64,000 bases of DNA from Wurfbainia villosa (Eukaryota; Streptophyta; Magnoliopsida; Zingiberales; Zingiberaceae). Position numbers and translations under genes: made by a program. The notes below the pieces were generated by a model that saw nothing but the letters and a program-made list of their open reading frames with translations, searched no databases and was not told the DNA's origin. Within the stretch, counting starts at the first letter, position 1. Each line of letters begins with the position of its first letter. The stretch covers positions 39,406,720-39,470,719 of the forward strand of contig CM046000.1 of the NCBI GenBank assembly GCA_025175895.1. The letters run 5' to 3'. Shown one piece after another: positions 21,608 through 33,577 of the stretch.

Positions 21608-22683
21608 AATTCAAGATTCTTCTACCACCCCTATAGGTAACTCAAGCATAGGTATTAAAAATAAAAATCACATAACATGTTTTGAGTGTAGGGAAGTAGG
21701 ACATTACAAGAGCAAATGCCCAAAGAGAGTCAAGAAGACAATTCAAGTATCAAAGGCCAAAGAAAAGTTAAAGGAGGCCGGAGCCCCAATAAGGAAGAGC
21801 AAGGAGCATCTAGTGTGCCTCAAATGACAACAAATAGGGCATTACCGAAGCCAATGTCCGAGGGGGAGTCTCCTTAGGAAGGAGTTAGAGGAGTTTCACA
21901 TGTAGGGGGAGTTTTTAAGGTAAAATCCAAGATAACATTTAATAATGCTCCTTCGATTTATCACAAAAAACATGCTAGTGATATATCTCATAATTTACTT
22001 GCAATTGTTCATAACAAGCATCCTAGCAATAAATACTTTTGCTTAGGTGCTAAATCTCATGACTATAGGATTAAGGATAGTTTGAGAACCATCTTACCTA
22101 AGGATAAGAATAATCTAGGCATTAATCCAAAAAGAACTAGACATATGCCTAGGAGAAAGAAAAAATGTCCAAAGATGTAATGGACGATCAAAAATTGAGA
22201 AGTTAGAAGTAGAAAATCAAGCTTTAAGGTCTAAGCTTGATAAAATGAAAAACATGATTCTATGGCCAAATGGTCAAAGTCTAGGTTCTATGAGGCAAAA
22301 CCTACCTAAGGACAAGAAGGATTTTTGGTCACAAACCTAAGTCCAAGAAGGTTATACCAACCTACTACAATGTTCCATTTGACTATGGACTCAACCAATT
22401 CTAGGTCTAGGAAAGTCAAGGTCACAAGGGAAGTCATTCCTAGAGTTGACCTTGATAGGTGTCTAGTGGCTAAGGTTTCGAAGAAACCTAAGAAAGTTAC
22501 TAAGAAGGTCACAAGAGAAGCTATCCCTAGAGTTGACCTAGACAAGACCACAATGATCAAGACTTCTAAGCCTAGGAGGGTCATTAGAAAGGTATCTAAG
22601 GAGATTATCCCTAGTGAGTACCTTGTAAACCCAAGGAGCTCCAATAGGTATTAGGTTCCTAGGAGCATGCTCCCTTCACGCTA
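21608..22683 (+). pseudogene. gag of element B, C-terminal half
   Basis: Reading resumes right after element C. The first CCHC knuckle CFECREVGHYKSKC is intact; the second (GHYRSQCPRG) is broken by a TGA just after its first half. Later parts match the F gag: LGAKSHD, RHMPR, ENQALRSKL, YNVPFDYGL, and KVIRKVSKEIIP-like EYLVNPRSSNRY near the end. Several stops and frame changes are present. The last residues, NRY-stop-VPRSML, correspond to NRFWVPKSVIDSR in F. Confidence 0.75.
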
Positions 22684-23482
22684 GATGGGTTTAGGATGTG
22701 TCAACCTCGAATGGATGGATAATTAACCTAACCATTATAGAGTTGACATTTTAGGGCATTTTCAAGGTCATGTGATACCTTGGAAATGAGTTTAGAAATA
22801 ATCCTAAAAAATTTTAGGATGTGCCAATAGAAATTATGAAGTTTAAAAAATTGATTATAATTGGTACAAATTAGGTTAGAGTCAAAAGTGTATCATTTTG
22901 GGGGTTTTGGCACACTTGAGGGATTTAATTGGTTATGACAAATTGGTATAAGTTTTAGCAAATGACAATTAAGTTTTAAAACTTAGGTATTTCTATACCT
23001 TATATTATATATTTGTCATGCTTTTTTTATCATATGCCATATTATAACATCATGCTCATATTATTATTTAAAATGTCATGATAATGCATAGGTTAATTTG
23101 TATCATGCTATAATATCATGCATCATTGACAAATATGCTTAAATTATACAAAACATTTATTCCATGATCATATTCATGCATTAGGATGTATTAAAAATGA
23201 ATTTAAGGATAAATGACATTATTTGATGTCCTAGATAAAGGAATCAAATGGATATGCCTAGATATGCATGAACCCTTATATTTAGGAAGAACAAATCCAC
23301 ATCTCACAAAACCTATAGGATGACATGTGTGTGTATTGATACACCATAGATACATGTGAGATGTTAGGGATATGAGTTAAGTTCATTTGCTTGTAATGGT
23401 TCATCAATATGAACTTAGAAATCATTGAATCATAAGAATGAATCATGAGAAAAGTTAATGTACAAGTCATATGCATTGAGCC
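22684..23482 (+). other. non-coding 3' segment of element B, left part
   Basis: AT-rich, with many CATGAT/ATGTCATG words at about 22995-23180, as in the same place in E, F and H. No pol-like frame is present in any reading direction. It is interrupted at 23487 by the solo LTR. Confidence 0.6.
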
Positions 23483-25449
23483 CATTGTATAACACCCCCC
23501 TAGTCTTTCCACTCTCTACTAGGGGAGATGTCACTCTACTTTACTGTCTCTATCTTAAATTCATGCAATATACTAACACAATATGCTAACAACTAACATG
23601 ATCATAAGGACCTTGACATAACTTAAATAATAATCATTTTAAGATCTTCACATGACATGCAAGTATTAAGACTAACCCAACATGACTCTAACATTCTTTG
23701 GTCTCAACCATAAGCAATCCAGTTGAACTTCAACAATATAAAAAGAAAACAATTAAAAACTAAAAATATGGGTTAGACATCTGCACTTAGGATCTTTTAC
23801 TTCCACTGTTCCGTCGCCACACACACCCAGCATTTCATCCGCCATGCCACCTTACTGAAGCTTTTCTTTACCTTTATCTGCAGTATAAGGAAATGCAAAC
23901 TATAAACAATAACGCTTAGTAAGTACTTTCTATGCTCACAAAAACATGCAACGTATGAAATCATGCAACTAGCTCTCTTACCCTGGATACATTGATACAC
24001 ATGCAAACATAACTGAAAATCATAACTCTGATTACATGTCTCTTGTATAAATCATGCTCTTAAGTATTTTAAAACTTGTAAATAGTGTATCTGATCTGAA
24101 ATGATTAACTTTGAAAACTTTTACTTATACTTATATTGATACTTCAAAATAATAATCATTCTGAATATCAGCCCGGCATAGTACCAATGCGCGCTTTCCT
24201 AATAGGCCGGGGTGGCCAACCACCGAACCTACTAGGGTAACTGATACTGAGGGCCTTGGCCCATGGGCGAACTGATGCCCGGTACATGTCCTTTCAAAAG
24301 TAAAATACTTCTTTTATACTTATATTCTTATACATACTGACAAAATGCTCTTAATCCCCTAAATCACGAGTGGGGAGCACCATAAAGATCATTATTCTCT
24401 TGACCCCCAAAACTGAAATGGGGAGCATACTGAAGATCGTTGTGCTCTTAATCCCCAATTCGAATGGGGAACATCTTTAAATTTTCTTTATAAAGGAAAT
24501 ATTTTTACATCTTTCTCTACATCATGCATATAATTGTAAGCTACAACTCATCTACAACATGCATGATCATAAATCACATTTTTATCATGGATCTACACAT
24601 GATGTTCAATCAAATATGACATAACGGGTAAAATCACGTAACTGAAAATACCATGCATAACTGAAAATAACATGGACATAAAAATATATCAATGACATAC
24701 GATAACTACTTATACTGCAGGTGAGCAATACTTACCTCCTATGTTTTTCACCAATTTATACTACTAGATTTCGTAAAGAGAAAACCTTCTACGTGTTCCT
24801 TTGCTTTAGCGTGATACTCTACCAAGTCCTTGCGGAGATTATTCTTGAAAATCTCCTCTTGAATTATCCCACGGTGAAAAAAATTATAGAGGCTCTTCTC
24901 TTTTTTTTTCTCTTTTGTTTTTCTCGGTGGAAGAACGAGAGAGAGATGAGAGTTCGGCGGCCAAAAAAAAAATGAGAGGGAGAGAGAGAGAAGCGGCTGG
25001 AAAACAACGAGAGGGAGAAAGAGAGAGGGGCGACGTGAGGGAGAGAGAGAGAAGCGGCTGGAAAACAACGAGAGGGAGAAAGAGAGAGGGGCGACGTGAG
25101 GGAGAGAAGAGGAGGAGGCGTGGGATTTAAAGAGGGATGGGAAAAAATATATATATAAAAATTAGAATTTTTCTTAACCTAATTATCCCTTTAAATAATT
25201 AGTAAAATCAATCAATCCCTTTTTTTTTCACCTATAGATATATTTTGTTATATCCTACTCATTGGTAATCTTATGACTTAGTGGTGGGAAGCCTATTCCC
25301 CCAAACCAATGGTTCATGGTTTGAGCCTCGGCTAACGAACCAATTATTTCTTTATTATTATTATTATTCCTATTTTTATTATTTCTATTCTTATTTCTAT
25401 TTTCCTTTAATAAAAATATAGGAATTAAAATTTGGGATGTTACACATTG
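23483..25449 (-). mobile_element. solo LTR of a gypsy-type element, target duplication CATTG
   Basis: A 1957-bp repeat (23488-25444) starts TATAACACCCC, a decayed form of TGTAACACCCC, and ends GGGATGTTACA. Perfect CATTG duplications flank it at 23483-23487 and 25445-25449, and no internal region is present, so it is a solo LTR left by recombination between two LTRs. The pyrimidine-rich face (24915-25110) reads like a leader on the minus strand, so I favour minus orientation. A 61-bp unit is duplicated in tandem at about 24981-25101. The terminal motifs suit Ty3/gypsy chromovirus LTRs, but that is not proven. Confidence 0.82.
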
Positions 25450-25893
25450 ACTGTGATTCAATATAAGGTTTTGAAAATATTTTAAAATAATTTTGAAACA
25501 CTTTGGTGAAACCTATCTTTTGATAGCAATCACTATTGATAAAATTGACACAAAGTTAGACAAAATATTAAAGGTTTCAATGCTTTTGGACTTTGTATGA
25601 TTCTTTGAATCTAATGGTATTTTCATATAAAATTATTTTTCTTCCATAATATTTGACATAAGTATTATACGTATAAAATTTCAAGATTTTTTAAAAAACA
25701 TATAATTACTTATGAATTTTCAAAATTCAGTCTGAAAATACTGATTTTTGCAAATGCAGAAACCAGTCGATTGCTACCAGTCGACTGGTGGTGTGGCAGT
25801 CGACTAATTTTTGATTTCAGTCACCTATTACAAGATTTTTTTAGTCATCTATCAACATCCCTAAGTACCCTAACCTCTCCTAACCCTATGGAA
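25450..25893 (+). other. non-coding 3' segment of element B, right part
   Basis: It matches the E non-coding segment (CCTATCTTTTGATAGC, CTCCTAACCCTA). At 25763-25805 it has CAGTCGACTG-type words where E (40195-40245) has CGATCGG-type words. It is cut at 25893 by the start of LTR J. Confidence 0.6.
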
Positions 25894-26387
25894 TGTAGGA
25901 CAGTTGACGTTGCGCTAAGGGGGGGGGGAGGGGTGAATAGCGGTTTCGATTCAACACTTGGAATTTGATCATGTTCGTCTTTACAATTCGTTAGTATGCA
26001 CAGTGGAAATAATAAAGCATAAACTCAAAACAAAAACAAACACTCACATGCAATACACAAGCATATAACATGGTTTGTAACCTAGGGTTCCTACTCCACA
26101 GGTTGAGCTCAAGTGAGCTTTAGTGATGCAAACCACCACTAATCAACCTCACCTTCTTTGAAAACACTCCGGAGGTAGAGAAAATCTCTTACAATAGTTC
26201 TTACAATAATAAGAAGGAAATACAAGCAAATACAAATGAAACACAACAAACAATGTAAAGAAAACTTTACGCAAGGTTGCTTTGAATGCTTTGCTTGTTG
26301 GTTGCTTGGATGATCTTGAAGGACTCTAAAATGCACTTGCACTTTGCCTCAAATCTCCCCTAGAACCGCTACCAAAATCCTCCTTTT
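25894..26387 (-). repeat. LTR J fragment (U5 side)
   Basis: It starts TGTAGGACAG, then a G-run plus GTGAATAGCGG, the plus-strand image of the U5 end shared by these LTRs. Sequence such as ACATGGTTTGTAACCTAGGGTTCCTACTCC follows the pattern of the other LTRs. It breaks at 26387 where LTR I starts. The U3 side is not seen. Confidence 0.6.
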
Positions 26388-27183
26388 TGTTGGAGATCTT
26401 TGGAAGGCTAGAGGGGGGTGAATAGCCTCTCTTGAATTCTACAATTTCGATTAGCGGAAGCAAATAGAAATACTAAAGAAAACAAGAGTTAAAAATGCAA
26501 TCGCTAACAAGAAGGATTTTACGTGGTTCAGAGATTAAGCTCCTACTCCACGGAGATCCTTAAGGTGGATCAATCCAAGCAAATCTCCACTAAGAAAGCT
26601 TTCTCTTACAAGACACTCCTCTTCTTACAAATGATGAAGATAAATATTAGAGAAGAGGAGGATTAAAAACACTTAGAAAGCTTAAGAAAATGTGGGGAGC
26701 TTGAGAGTATGATGGGAATGTAAGCACTAGCCTCCTCAAGCACCCCATGCCCTCTTTTTGAGGGATGATTTTTCCGTTAAGCCTCGATCAGTCAACTGAT
26801 GTACAACATCAGTCGACTGCTGCTGTATCTATTGCCATCCAACAACTTCTGACGAGTCGGATACGTGATCATCATTGCCCAACGGAACTCACGATCGATC
26901 GGTGATTATGTCATCGATCGGTGATTGAGTAACCAATCGAAAGTGCAGCGATCACTTTCGGTGAAGAAACTTTCTGATGTCCACTTATAACGATCAACGC
27001 TGAGGTATAATAGTCGTGATGGTGGACGATCGACTACAAACCTTAGCAGTTGGTGATGGCCACAAAACTCGGTAACCGGTCGAGTGGTGATCGATCATTG
27101 AGACAAAATCTCTAGTCGGCTGATACTTCAAGTATGATTAAATCATACTTGAAATGAACTCCCTAGACCTAGACTCAACCTTT
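26388..27183 (-). repeat. LTR I, left part, inserted in J
   Basis: It starts TGTTGGAGATC, then GGCTAGAGGGGGGTGAATAGC. CAGTCGACTG occurs at about 26809, with CGATCGATCGG-type words at about 26890-26930. The repeat stops at 27183 where element H begins and resumes at 60812. There is no primer site on its left, so it is a 3' or solo LTR. Confidence 0.65.
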
Positions 27184-28625
27184 TGTTGGAAGATCGGTGG
27201 CCGGCTAGAGGGGGGTGAATAGCCCAATTCGCGTAGACGATGGAAATCGTTTGTTCTTATGTGTCGCTTGTCTACAATTGTTGTTAGCGCAGCGGAAACA
27301 ATAGAAATACTAAACAACAATACAAGCACACACAAATATACAATGATATACGTGGTTCGAAATCTTAGGGTTCCTACTCCATGGGGTGAGCTCAATGAGC
27401 TCGTGTTATGTGCATGACACTAACAAAACTCCTTCTCGACAATAAGTCGGAGGTGGAGAAACCTCGTACAAGTAATTACACTAAGTAATACAAGAGTACA
27501 AGCAAAATACAAAGACAAGATAAAATACAAGTAAAGAACACTTTACAAAACTTTACTTTGATCACTTGCTTGTTGTTTGCTTTGGATTGCTCTTAAAGGA
27601 CTGGAATGCAGCAGTAATTCCCCTCCAAAATCGCCCCAAAAACTATTGCAAAATCCTCCATTTCGAGCTCCTTAAATAACCTGAATCGAGCTGATTTCAC
27701 ACCAATCAGTCGACTGATCGTGACTATCAGTCAACTGCTCCTATAACCATTGTCTCATAATGACTCGATCCACGCTGGACAAGTTCCAACAGATTCACCA
27801 TCAGTCGACTGGTCAGGCCACCAGTCAAGTAGTCGACGCGATCACTCGACTAGAAACCCTTCTATGCCTGAATTCACCTTGATCAGTCGATTGCCATCCC
27901 TTGACAGTCGACTAATGGTGTCTGTAGTCAACTGCCAACCTTGGCAATCGACTGTTCGGCCAGAAGCACATCAGTTGAACACCAGTCGATTGCTATCGAC
28001 TTGGAGCAGTGGACTGGTACCTATACCAGTCGACTGATGTCGGGTAAAACCTCAAACACCAAGTTGTTTAAGCATCCGACCATCGGGTAAAACCTCAAAC
28101 ATCATGTTTGAGCATCCGACACTCAGTCTTAGCCACTTGGTCAAGTCCACCTCATCCTCTCATGGAGTTTCCCACTGAAGCTCTCTTCCCTCGGCCTATG
28201 TCCCTTGAATGTACCAAGCGCACAACTTCGCAATGCCATCCTTCACGCCTCTTTCCCTCGAAGTCTGCTTCCCTTGGGCCTCACTCCATTCTCTCCCCGT
28301 CCGGCGATCCCTCGGATGCACCAAGCGCACGACTTCACAATGTCATCCTTCACCGACTCAAGGACCCCGAGCCTTCGAGACTAGTGAACTTGCCAAGTCC
28401 TCAAGACTTCTCATTGCCAAGGCTACACACTTGGACTTACCAACACCAAGCCCCATGCTTGGATTTTCCCAACACCAAGCCCCATGCTTAGACTTTTCAC
28501 CACTAAGGCTACACACTTGGATTTACGTGGCACAATCCCACGTCATACGTTTTGTCTAACATCAAAATACAGTTCGAATCAAACTTGAGTCCGATCAATC
28601 GTGACCTCGGCCGATTGCACCAACA
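27184..28625 (-). repeat. 3' LTR of element H
   Basis: TGTTGGAAGATCGG...GCACCAACA on the plus strand, 1442 bp. Its right side is the inverted polypurine tract (AATCTCCCCCTTTTT). It carries decamers at about 27706-28030 and CTTCGCAATG-type words (image of GCGAAGCCGTGCGCTTGG) at about 28210-28350. Confidence 0.88.
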
Positions 28626-28639
28626 ATCTCCCCCTTTTT
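28626..28639 (-). other. polypurine tract of element H
   Basis: On the minus strand AAAAAGGGGGAGAT directly precedes the TGTTGG start of the 3' LTR, as in E, F and G. Confidence 0.88.
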
Positions 28640-29611
28640 GATGTTTGATAAAACCTCAAACTCAAGTCTACCAATTATCCCCAATTGGCAATTCTCACAT
28701 CCCAATGATAATTTCAACTAACCCTAATTGGTAACTTCTCCCCTTTTTTGACATACATCAAAAAAGTCCTCTCAAGGGTGTCAATGTCTCATATCCCAAT
28801 GAGATCTTATAATCTTCCCCTTGGTACAAAAATATGCCTTCAATATTTCTAGTGATAAGTCCCATATTACTTAAGAGAGGCAATCCCTCAATTTTCCTCC
28901 CATGAGGAAAAATACACATCCATCTTCCCATGATGGATACCTCCCCCTAAAGGCTTGTTCCCCTTTGACCATTGCACCAACAATGTTCTTGGAGAGTCCT
29001 TAAGCCAATAGGAACACTAAACTATCGAAATTAAGTAAAAAGATTCAACATTGAACTTTCACCTCCCTTAATTCGATACACACCCTAAAAAATTCTCCTA
29101 ATTCATATCCAATGAATTATCATCCTTTCTAATGCTCTCCAAAGCATGTCCTAGGGTTAGGAACAGTTAGGGAACCAAAAAGTAGCTGAACATGGGCCTA
29201 ACAAATATTGTTTACCCGAAATCAGCATTATCAGTCAACTGATCTTGACTCGAGTCGACTGTCATCCATGGCAGTCAACTGATATATGCATTTTACAGAA
29301 ATCAGATTTCAGAACTGAGATTCCGAAATTCATAAGTAAATATACATACGTTGAAAAATCATGAAAATTTGTAGGTACATTACTTATTACAAACATTATG
29401 GGTGAAAAATATTAGAAAAATACAATACTCATAAACTAGTGAGATTGACACAAAGTTCAAATCCATTGAAATTTTCAATGTTTAGCCCTACTTTGTATCA
29501 CCTCATTCAATGGTGATTGCTGTCAAAAAATAGTCTTCACCAAGGTTTTTCAAAGTAATTTTGAAATGATTTTAAAACCTTTAAATTCATTTTCCTAAAC
29601 ATCTCCCTTAT
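28640..29611 (-). other. non-coding 3' segment of element H, LTR-proximal part
   Basis: It contains further CTCCCCC-type tracts (image of AAGGGGGAG) and, at about 28973-28985, CATTGCACCAACAAT, an internal copy of the LTR terminus. Short CATATCCCAATGAGATC words repeat. It ends with the CTTAT duplication of element D (29607-29611). Confidence 0.65.
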
Positions 29612-31877
29612 TATTAAAATGTATACTGAAAGCCTAACTCTTTTTGTATGAACATTTTATTTTGAAATAAGAATCACATGATCATTGTTTGCATTTTATA
29701 TATTCATTATATATGTGTGCATATTGTCTAATATTTTACATTGTAGATAACATGGTGCTTGGTGTGGCACAGAAGATCATGTTATCAGTACCTTGTAAAA
29801 TATAAGTAGAGGCTCACAACCAAGATGGTTTTGGACAAACCATTGGCATGGTTGTAGTGTAGCTTGGTATTGTTTTATCTTGAACATAGAGTTACACTAG
29901 TACACTTAGGTGTATTGAGCAGGACCGACATAGAGGTGATTCAATTTAGTGCTGACTACATAATTGAATCGGACCTCGGATATTATGTTGTAAATGGTCT
30001 TAATCCCGATATAATAACGGGCACATGTACTTAGTATTTATTTCTTTAATTTACCAGTGGGTGAGATTTAGATGGATTAAATCAATATGCCCGGTAAGTT
30101 GGGAAATAATATTATTTACATGGTGTGCCGTTGATTATAGGAGGAAACCGTGTCCTATATATTAGGTTGATGATGTCCCCTTGAGGAGCTCATAAGGTTC
30201 ATCATGTAAACCCAGCTGGTTGACTTAGTCAACATGATGATAAGGTTGAGTGGTACTACTCGAGGAGTTAAATGTTAATTAATTGATGGTCAGTAAATCA
30301 ATTAATTGACGGACATTCGATATCTTAAACACGGGGAGATTAATGTACAAATAATATATGGAGCCCATATTGATTTATGGGGGTTGGTGAGGTAGTTCAA
30401 TGATGATCCTCTAGTGGAATGGAACATCATTGATGGATCAAGTTTGTGTGGTTCCGATCCATCGGGTGGCCAAGACCCAACTCCTCCTTATGGTCCCTAT
30501 CGTAGCCTAATATAATCCTTGTGAAGTCTAGATCCAAGAATGTAAAACAAAACCTAGAACCAACGGTTGGATTAAATCCATAGATCCGATGGTTAGGATG
30601 AAACCCTAGAACCAACGGTTGGATTAAATCCATAGATCCGATGGTTAGGATGAAACCCTAGAATCGAAGGTTGGGATAAAACCCTAGATGCAACGGTTGG
30701 GATGAAATCCTTGATCCGACGGTTGGGATGAAATCCTAGATCCTATGGTTGGGATGAAATCCTAGATCGGACGGTTGGGATAAAACCATAGATCCGACGG
30801 TGGAGATTAAATCCCTAGATCCGACGGTGGAGATTAAATCCCTAGATCCGACGGTGGAGATTAGAGGAGGCTTAAGCCTAAATTCTAGAATTAGGGTTTG
30901 GCTCATCCATGGGTTGGGCGGCAACAAACCCTAGAGGAGTTAGGGGTTGGGCGGCAAGAATATAGGAGTTAGTTCCTATATTTTAGGCTTACCAACTTTC
31001 TCCTAAATTCTATAAATATATGGCTTAGGGTTGGGTGGAAAAAGGAGATAGGAGTTGGTTCGAATTGAAGTTAGGGTTTTGGCTCTTATCAAGGTGGGCG
31101 GCTAGGGTTTGGAGATAGAGCTTGGGCGGCAACCTTTCTCCTTCTTGATTGTTGCCGGCGCCCATTCTTCTCCATCAAGGCTTGGCCGGCATCCATCTTA
31201 TAGACCTCTCCTTTCTTCCTTGGCCGACCCTCATTCTTCTCCTTTAATCCTTGGTGGCCGGTGGTTCCAAGTTTCTTGGTGGCCGACGCTCATCCATTGG
31301 TGGCCGGCGGCAACTTTGTTTCAAAGTTGGCCGGAGTTCATTCATTCGTTCCTTGGCCGGCGGTTACATCAAACTTCTTTACTTGGTGGCCGGTTCTAGA
31401 AAGGAAAAGGTTTTGTTCGTTTTTCTCTTTGTTCGCAGCGGACAAGGAAGAGAAGAACGCGATCTAGAAGGCTTCTACTCGTGGAGGATCTTCGTCCACA
31501 CGTTGTCCACGAGGAGGATAGGACATACGGTAGAAGATCGTAAGGTATAAAGTTTTATAACTTTAATTTCAGATCTGAGCATGTTCTTATATATGATGAT
31601 TATGCATGTGTGTGTATGAATATATATTGTATAATAATGGACCCCGAAGACAAACACAAAAACCGGCGATCCGTCCGTCGTCTCTTCCGCAGCTAACCAA
31701 CTAGAAGAGTTGTGTTGCTTGAACAACTAGTTTATTCAAGCGACCACTCGAGTTGTTAGCACGACGACAAAATGGTGTCGTTAAGGAAGCTCATCCCATC
31801 CGGATTAATCCTTTCATTAGTGAAAATTTTAATCCGGGGATATGGGAGCCAATGAGCCTCCGAAGCGACTTCCATCA
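29612..31877 (+). repeat. 5' LTR of element D
   Basis: 2266 bp. The start is aligned to the 3' LTR, and the end is just before AAAATTGGTATCAGAGC. It is 57 bp longer than the 3' LTR, mostly because the 27-bp array has about two more units. The last 15-20 bp differ from the 3' LTR, so the exact end is less certain than the start. Confidence 0.88.
30529..31022 (+). promoter_or_regulatory. D LTR promoter: 27-bp tandem array and TATA box
   Basis: About a dozen units of roughly 27 bp (core TAGATCCGACGGTTGGGAT) run from 30529 to 30863. TATAAATATATGG begins at 31011. The first units alternate AACCAACGGTTGGA with ATCCGATGGTTAGGA. The 3' LTR copy (43876-44159) has about two units fewer. Confidence 0.65.
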
Positions 31878-31882
31878 AAAAT

Positions 31883-31894
31883 TGGTATCAGAGC
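31883..31894 (+). other. primer-binding site of element D
   Basis: TGGTATCAGAGC preceded by AAT, as in C. Confidence 0.88.
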
Positions 31895-32947
31895 CACGGT
31901 TTTCGGTTTTGTGTGTTTTGGATTTGGTTAATTTTTTTTTTATGCATTTTTCATATATTATATGTGCCGGATAATAGTAGGATATGCGTAGTTTAACTTT
32001 TTGGTTGCAGGCATAAGATCCGACTATTATGGCCATGTGTGTGTATGTGAATGGATGTGTGTAAAAATTTATTATTTGAATCCTCGGGGTTGACGAGGCT
32101 AGATTAGTATTTAATTTTTGTAATTAAATACGGCATTGTTTAGCCGATCATTTTAGTTTACTTTCGATCTAGATTATTTGTACACTCCTTCGTGGAGTAT
32201 AGGATTGATGGATGTAATTAAAATGATTTATCTCGGCTCGGATCTCTTTGGTGACTTGCGCACGGGAAAAGATGGAGTGGACGAGGTGGCGACACGACGG
32301 GATGCATATTGGAGGACAATGCCATAATAGTTGGAAAAATTCTGTTTTTTCCATATTTATTGCTTATTTGTTTTATATGCATGTTGTGTTGGTTTTAAAA
32401 TTCCTCATTTGCAATTTACTAAGTGGGAGAGGGACATTTTAAATAATTCCCGCGGCCTCCATTACAATTTGACGTGTGATGCAACAAACTTGCGCGTTGG
32501 CTCTGAGTGCCTTCCTCCCCATCGGATGGGTTTGTTTGCGGATCACTAGGTCAAATAATGGTTATAGGAAATTATTTAGGAGCGTGTGTACTTCCCCATC
32601 GGTAAGGCACATAATCCGAAATAATTCCCTTAGTATCGTGTAATGGTGCACACTTAGATGCAAATAAAAGGTATCCTCCCCATCGGAGTCACTGCTTTTA
32701 TTTGTAGGGCTAAAGAGGAACCAACTATTAATTTTATTTGTCAAAAAGTAAGGTTGACAAGATAATAAAATTAATGGGTAAAACCTCCTCTTACAAATGT
32801 AGAATTCGTATACGTCCACACTATCGTGGCATGCGATATTCTCGGTGTTTTGAGGTGTTGGTTGATTTCGGGATTTTATTGTTTTGAGGAATCAATATTA
32901 TTTGAAATCTGATATTTTTTTATCATTGTGATTTTTAGGATTTTCAA
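31895..32947 (+). other. 5' leader of element D
   Basis: Non-coding, parallel to the C leader. CCCCATCGG occurs three times (about 32516, 32595 and 32678), and the last one is followed by AGTCACTGCTTTTATTTG as in C. No credible protein frame is present. Confidence 0.6.
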
Positions 32948-33577
32948 ATGCCTTTCAACCCACTTGCTGTGATTTTAAAAGAAAACAAACTTACCGGTCC
33001 AAACTACATTGATTGGAAAAGAAACCTGGATATTGTCTTAACTGCGGAGGAGTACAAATTTGTACTCTTCGAGGTCTGTCCTCCTAAGCCCACCGATGAC
33101 TCTGATGAAAAGGAGAAAGAACATTATAAGAAATGGGTTAAGGCAGATGAGATGGCGCGGTGTTACATTTTGGCATCTATGTCAAATGTGCTGCAACATC
33201 AGCATCAGGCCATAGCCACAGCTTATGACATGATGTTCAATCTCAAGGAACTTTTCGGACATCAGAGTAGGGCGGCTAGGCAGGAGGCAATGAGAAACTT
33301 GATGACGACCACCATGGTCGAGGGAACACCCGTTAGGGACCATGTTCTCAAGATGATGGCTCATCTTAATGAGATGGAAGTCCTCGGAGTTGAGATCGAT
33401 GGGGAAACCCAGGTCGATATCATTCTCCAGTCTCTGCCTAGGAGTTTTGAGCAGTTCCGCCTCAACTACAACATGAACAAGAGGTTGTATTCGTTGGCGG
33501 AGCTTCGAGAACTCGGAGCGGCAGACTTTTTAAGTCGAGTTCTCAAGCCATGGTCGCTCGAAGATTTCTTCTTCTAA
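32948..33577 (+). CDS. gag: gag of element D (C end frameshifted)
   Basis: The ATG at 32948 starts MPFNPLAVILKENKLTGPNY, and 209 codons run to a TAA. The first ~190 residues match C closely (NYIDWKRNLDIVLTAEEYKF, QSLPRSFEQF). After SLAELRELGAADF the reading differs from C because of small insertions and deletions, and the Lys-rich and zinc-knuckle part (KGKCFTCKRFGHWK) now lies in another frame downstream. The damage starts abruptly at about 33505. Confidence 0.75.
   Translation: MPFNPLAVILKENKLTGPNYIDWKRNLDIVLTAEEYKFVLFEVCPPKPTDDSDEKEKEHYKKWVKADEMARCYILASMSNVLQHQHQAIATAYDMMFNLKELFGHQSRAARQEAMRNLMTTTMVEGTPVRDHVLKMMAHLNEMEVLGVEIDGETQVDIILQSLPRSFEQFRLNYNMNKRLYSLAELRELGAADFLSRVLKPWSLEDFFF

Larger units (their letters stand above)
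12826..21612 (+). mobile_element. element C: full-length Angela/BARE-like copia retrotransposon
   Basis: Two 1902-bp LTRs (12831-14732 and 19706-21607) flank a primer site, gag, protease, integrase, reverse transcriptase, RNase H and a polypurine tract. The 5-bp target duplication AATTC is perfect (12826-12830, 21608-21612). The gag motif NKLTGPNYVDWKRNLDIVL, the order INT before RT and the long LTRs point to the Angela/BARE lineage of Ty1/copia. The insertion splits the gag of element B. In the first 270 bp the two LTRs differ at 7 sites, all transitions, so insertion is fairly recent. The coding region is disabled by several stop codons. Confidence 0.93.
10616..25893 (+). mobile_element. 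element B: degenerate gag-only LTR element hosting C and a solo LTR
   Basis: The order is 5' LTR 10616-12167, primer site 12170-12181, gag halves 12280-12825 and 21608-22683 split by C, then non-coding DNA 22684-23482 and 25450-25893 split by a solo gypsy-type LTR. No protease, integrase or reverse transcriptase is present. The right part is cut at 25893 by LTR J, and no 3' LTR is seen in the window. Orientation is plus, from primer site and gag. Confidence 0.75.

Noticed and set aside
24748..25130. Arg/Glu-rich or Phe/Ser-rich frames in the solo LTR
   Set aside because: Translation of a purine/pyrimidine simple repeat with a 61-bp duplication.
31109..31550. GGCCGGC-rich frames in the D LTR (also at 44404-44845)
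   Set aside because: Low-complexity Gly/Arg/Ser peptides located between TATA and LTR end on an LTR backbone; not protein-like and repeated in the other LTR.
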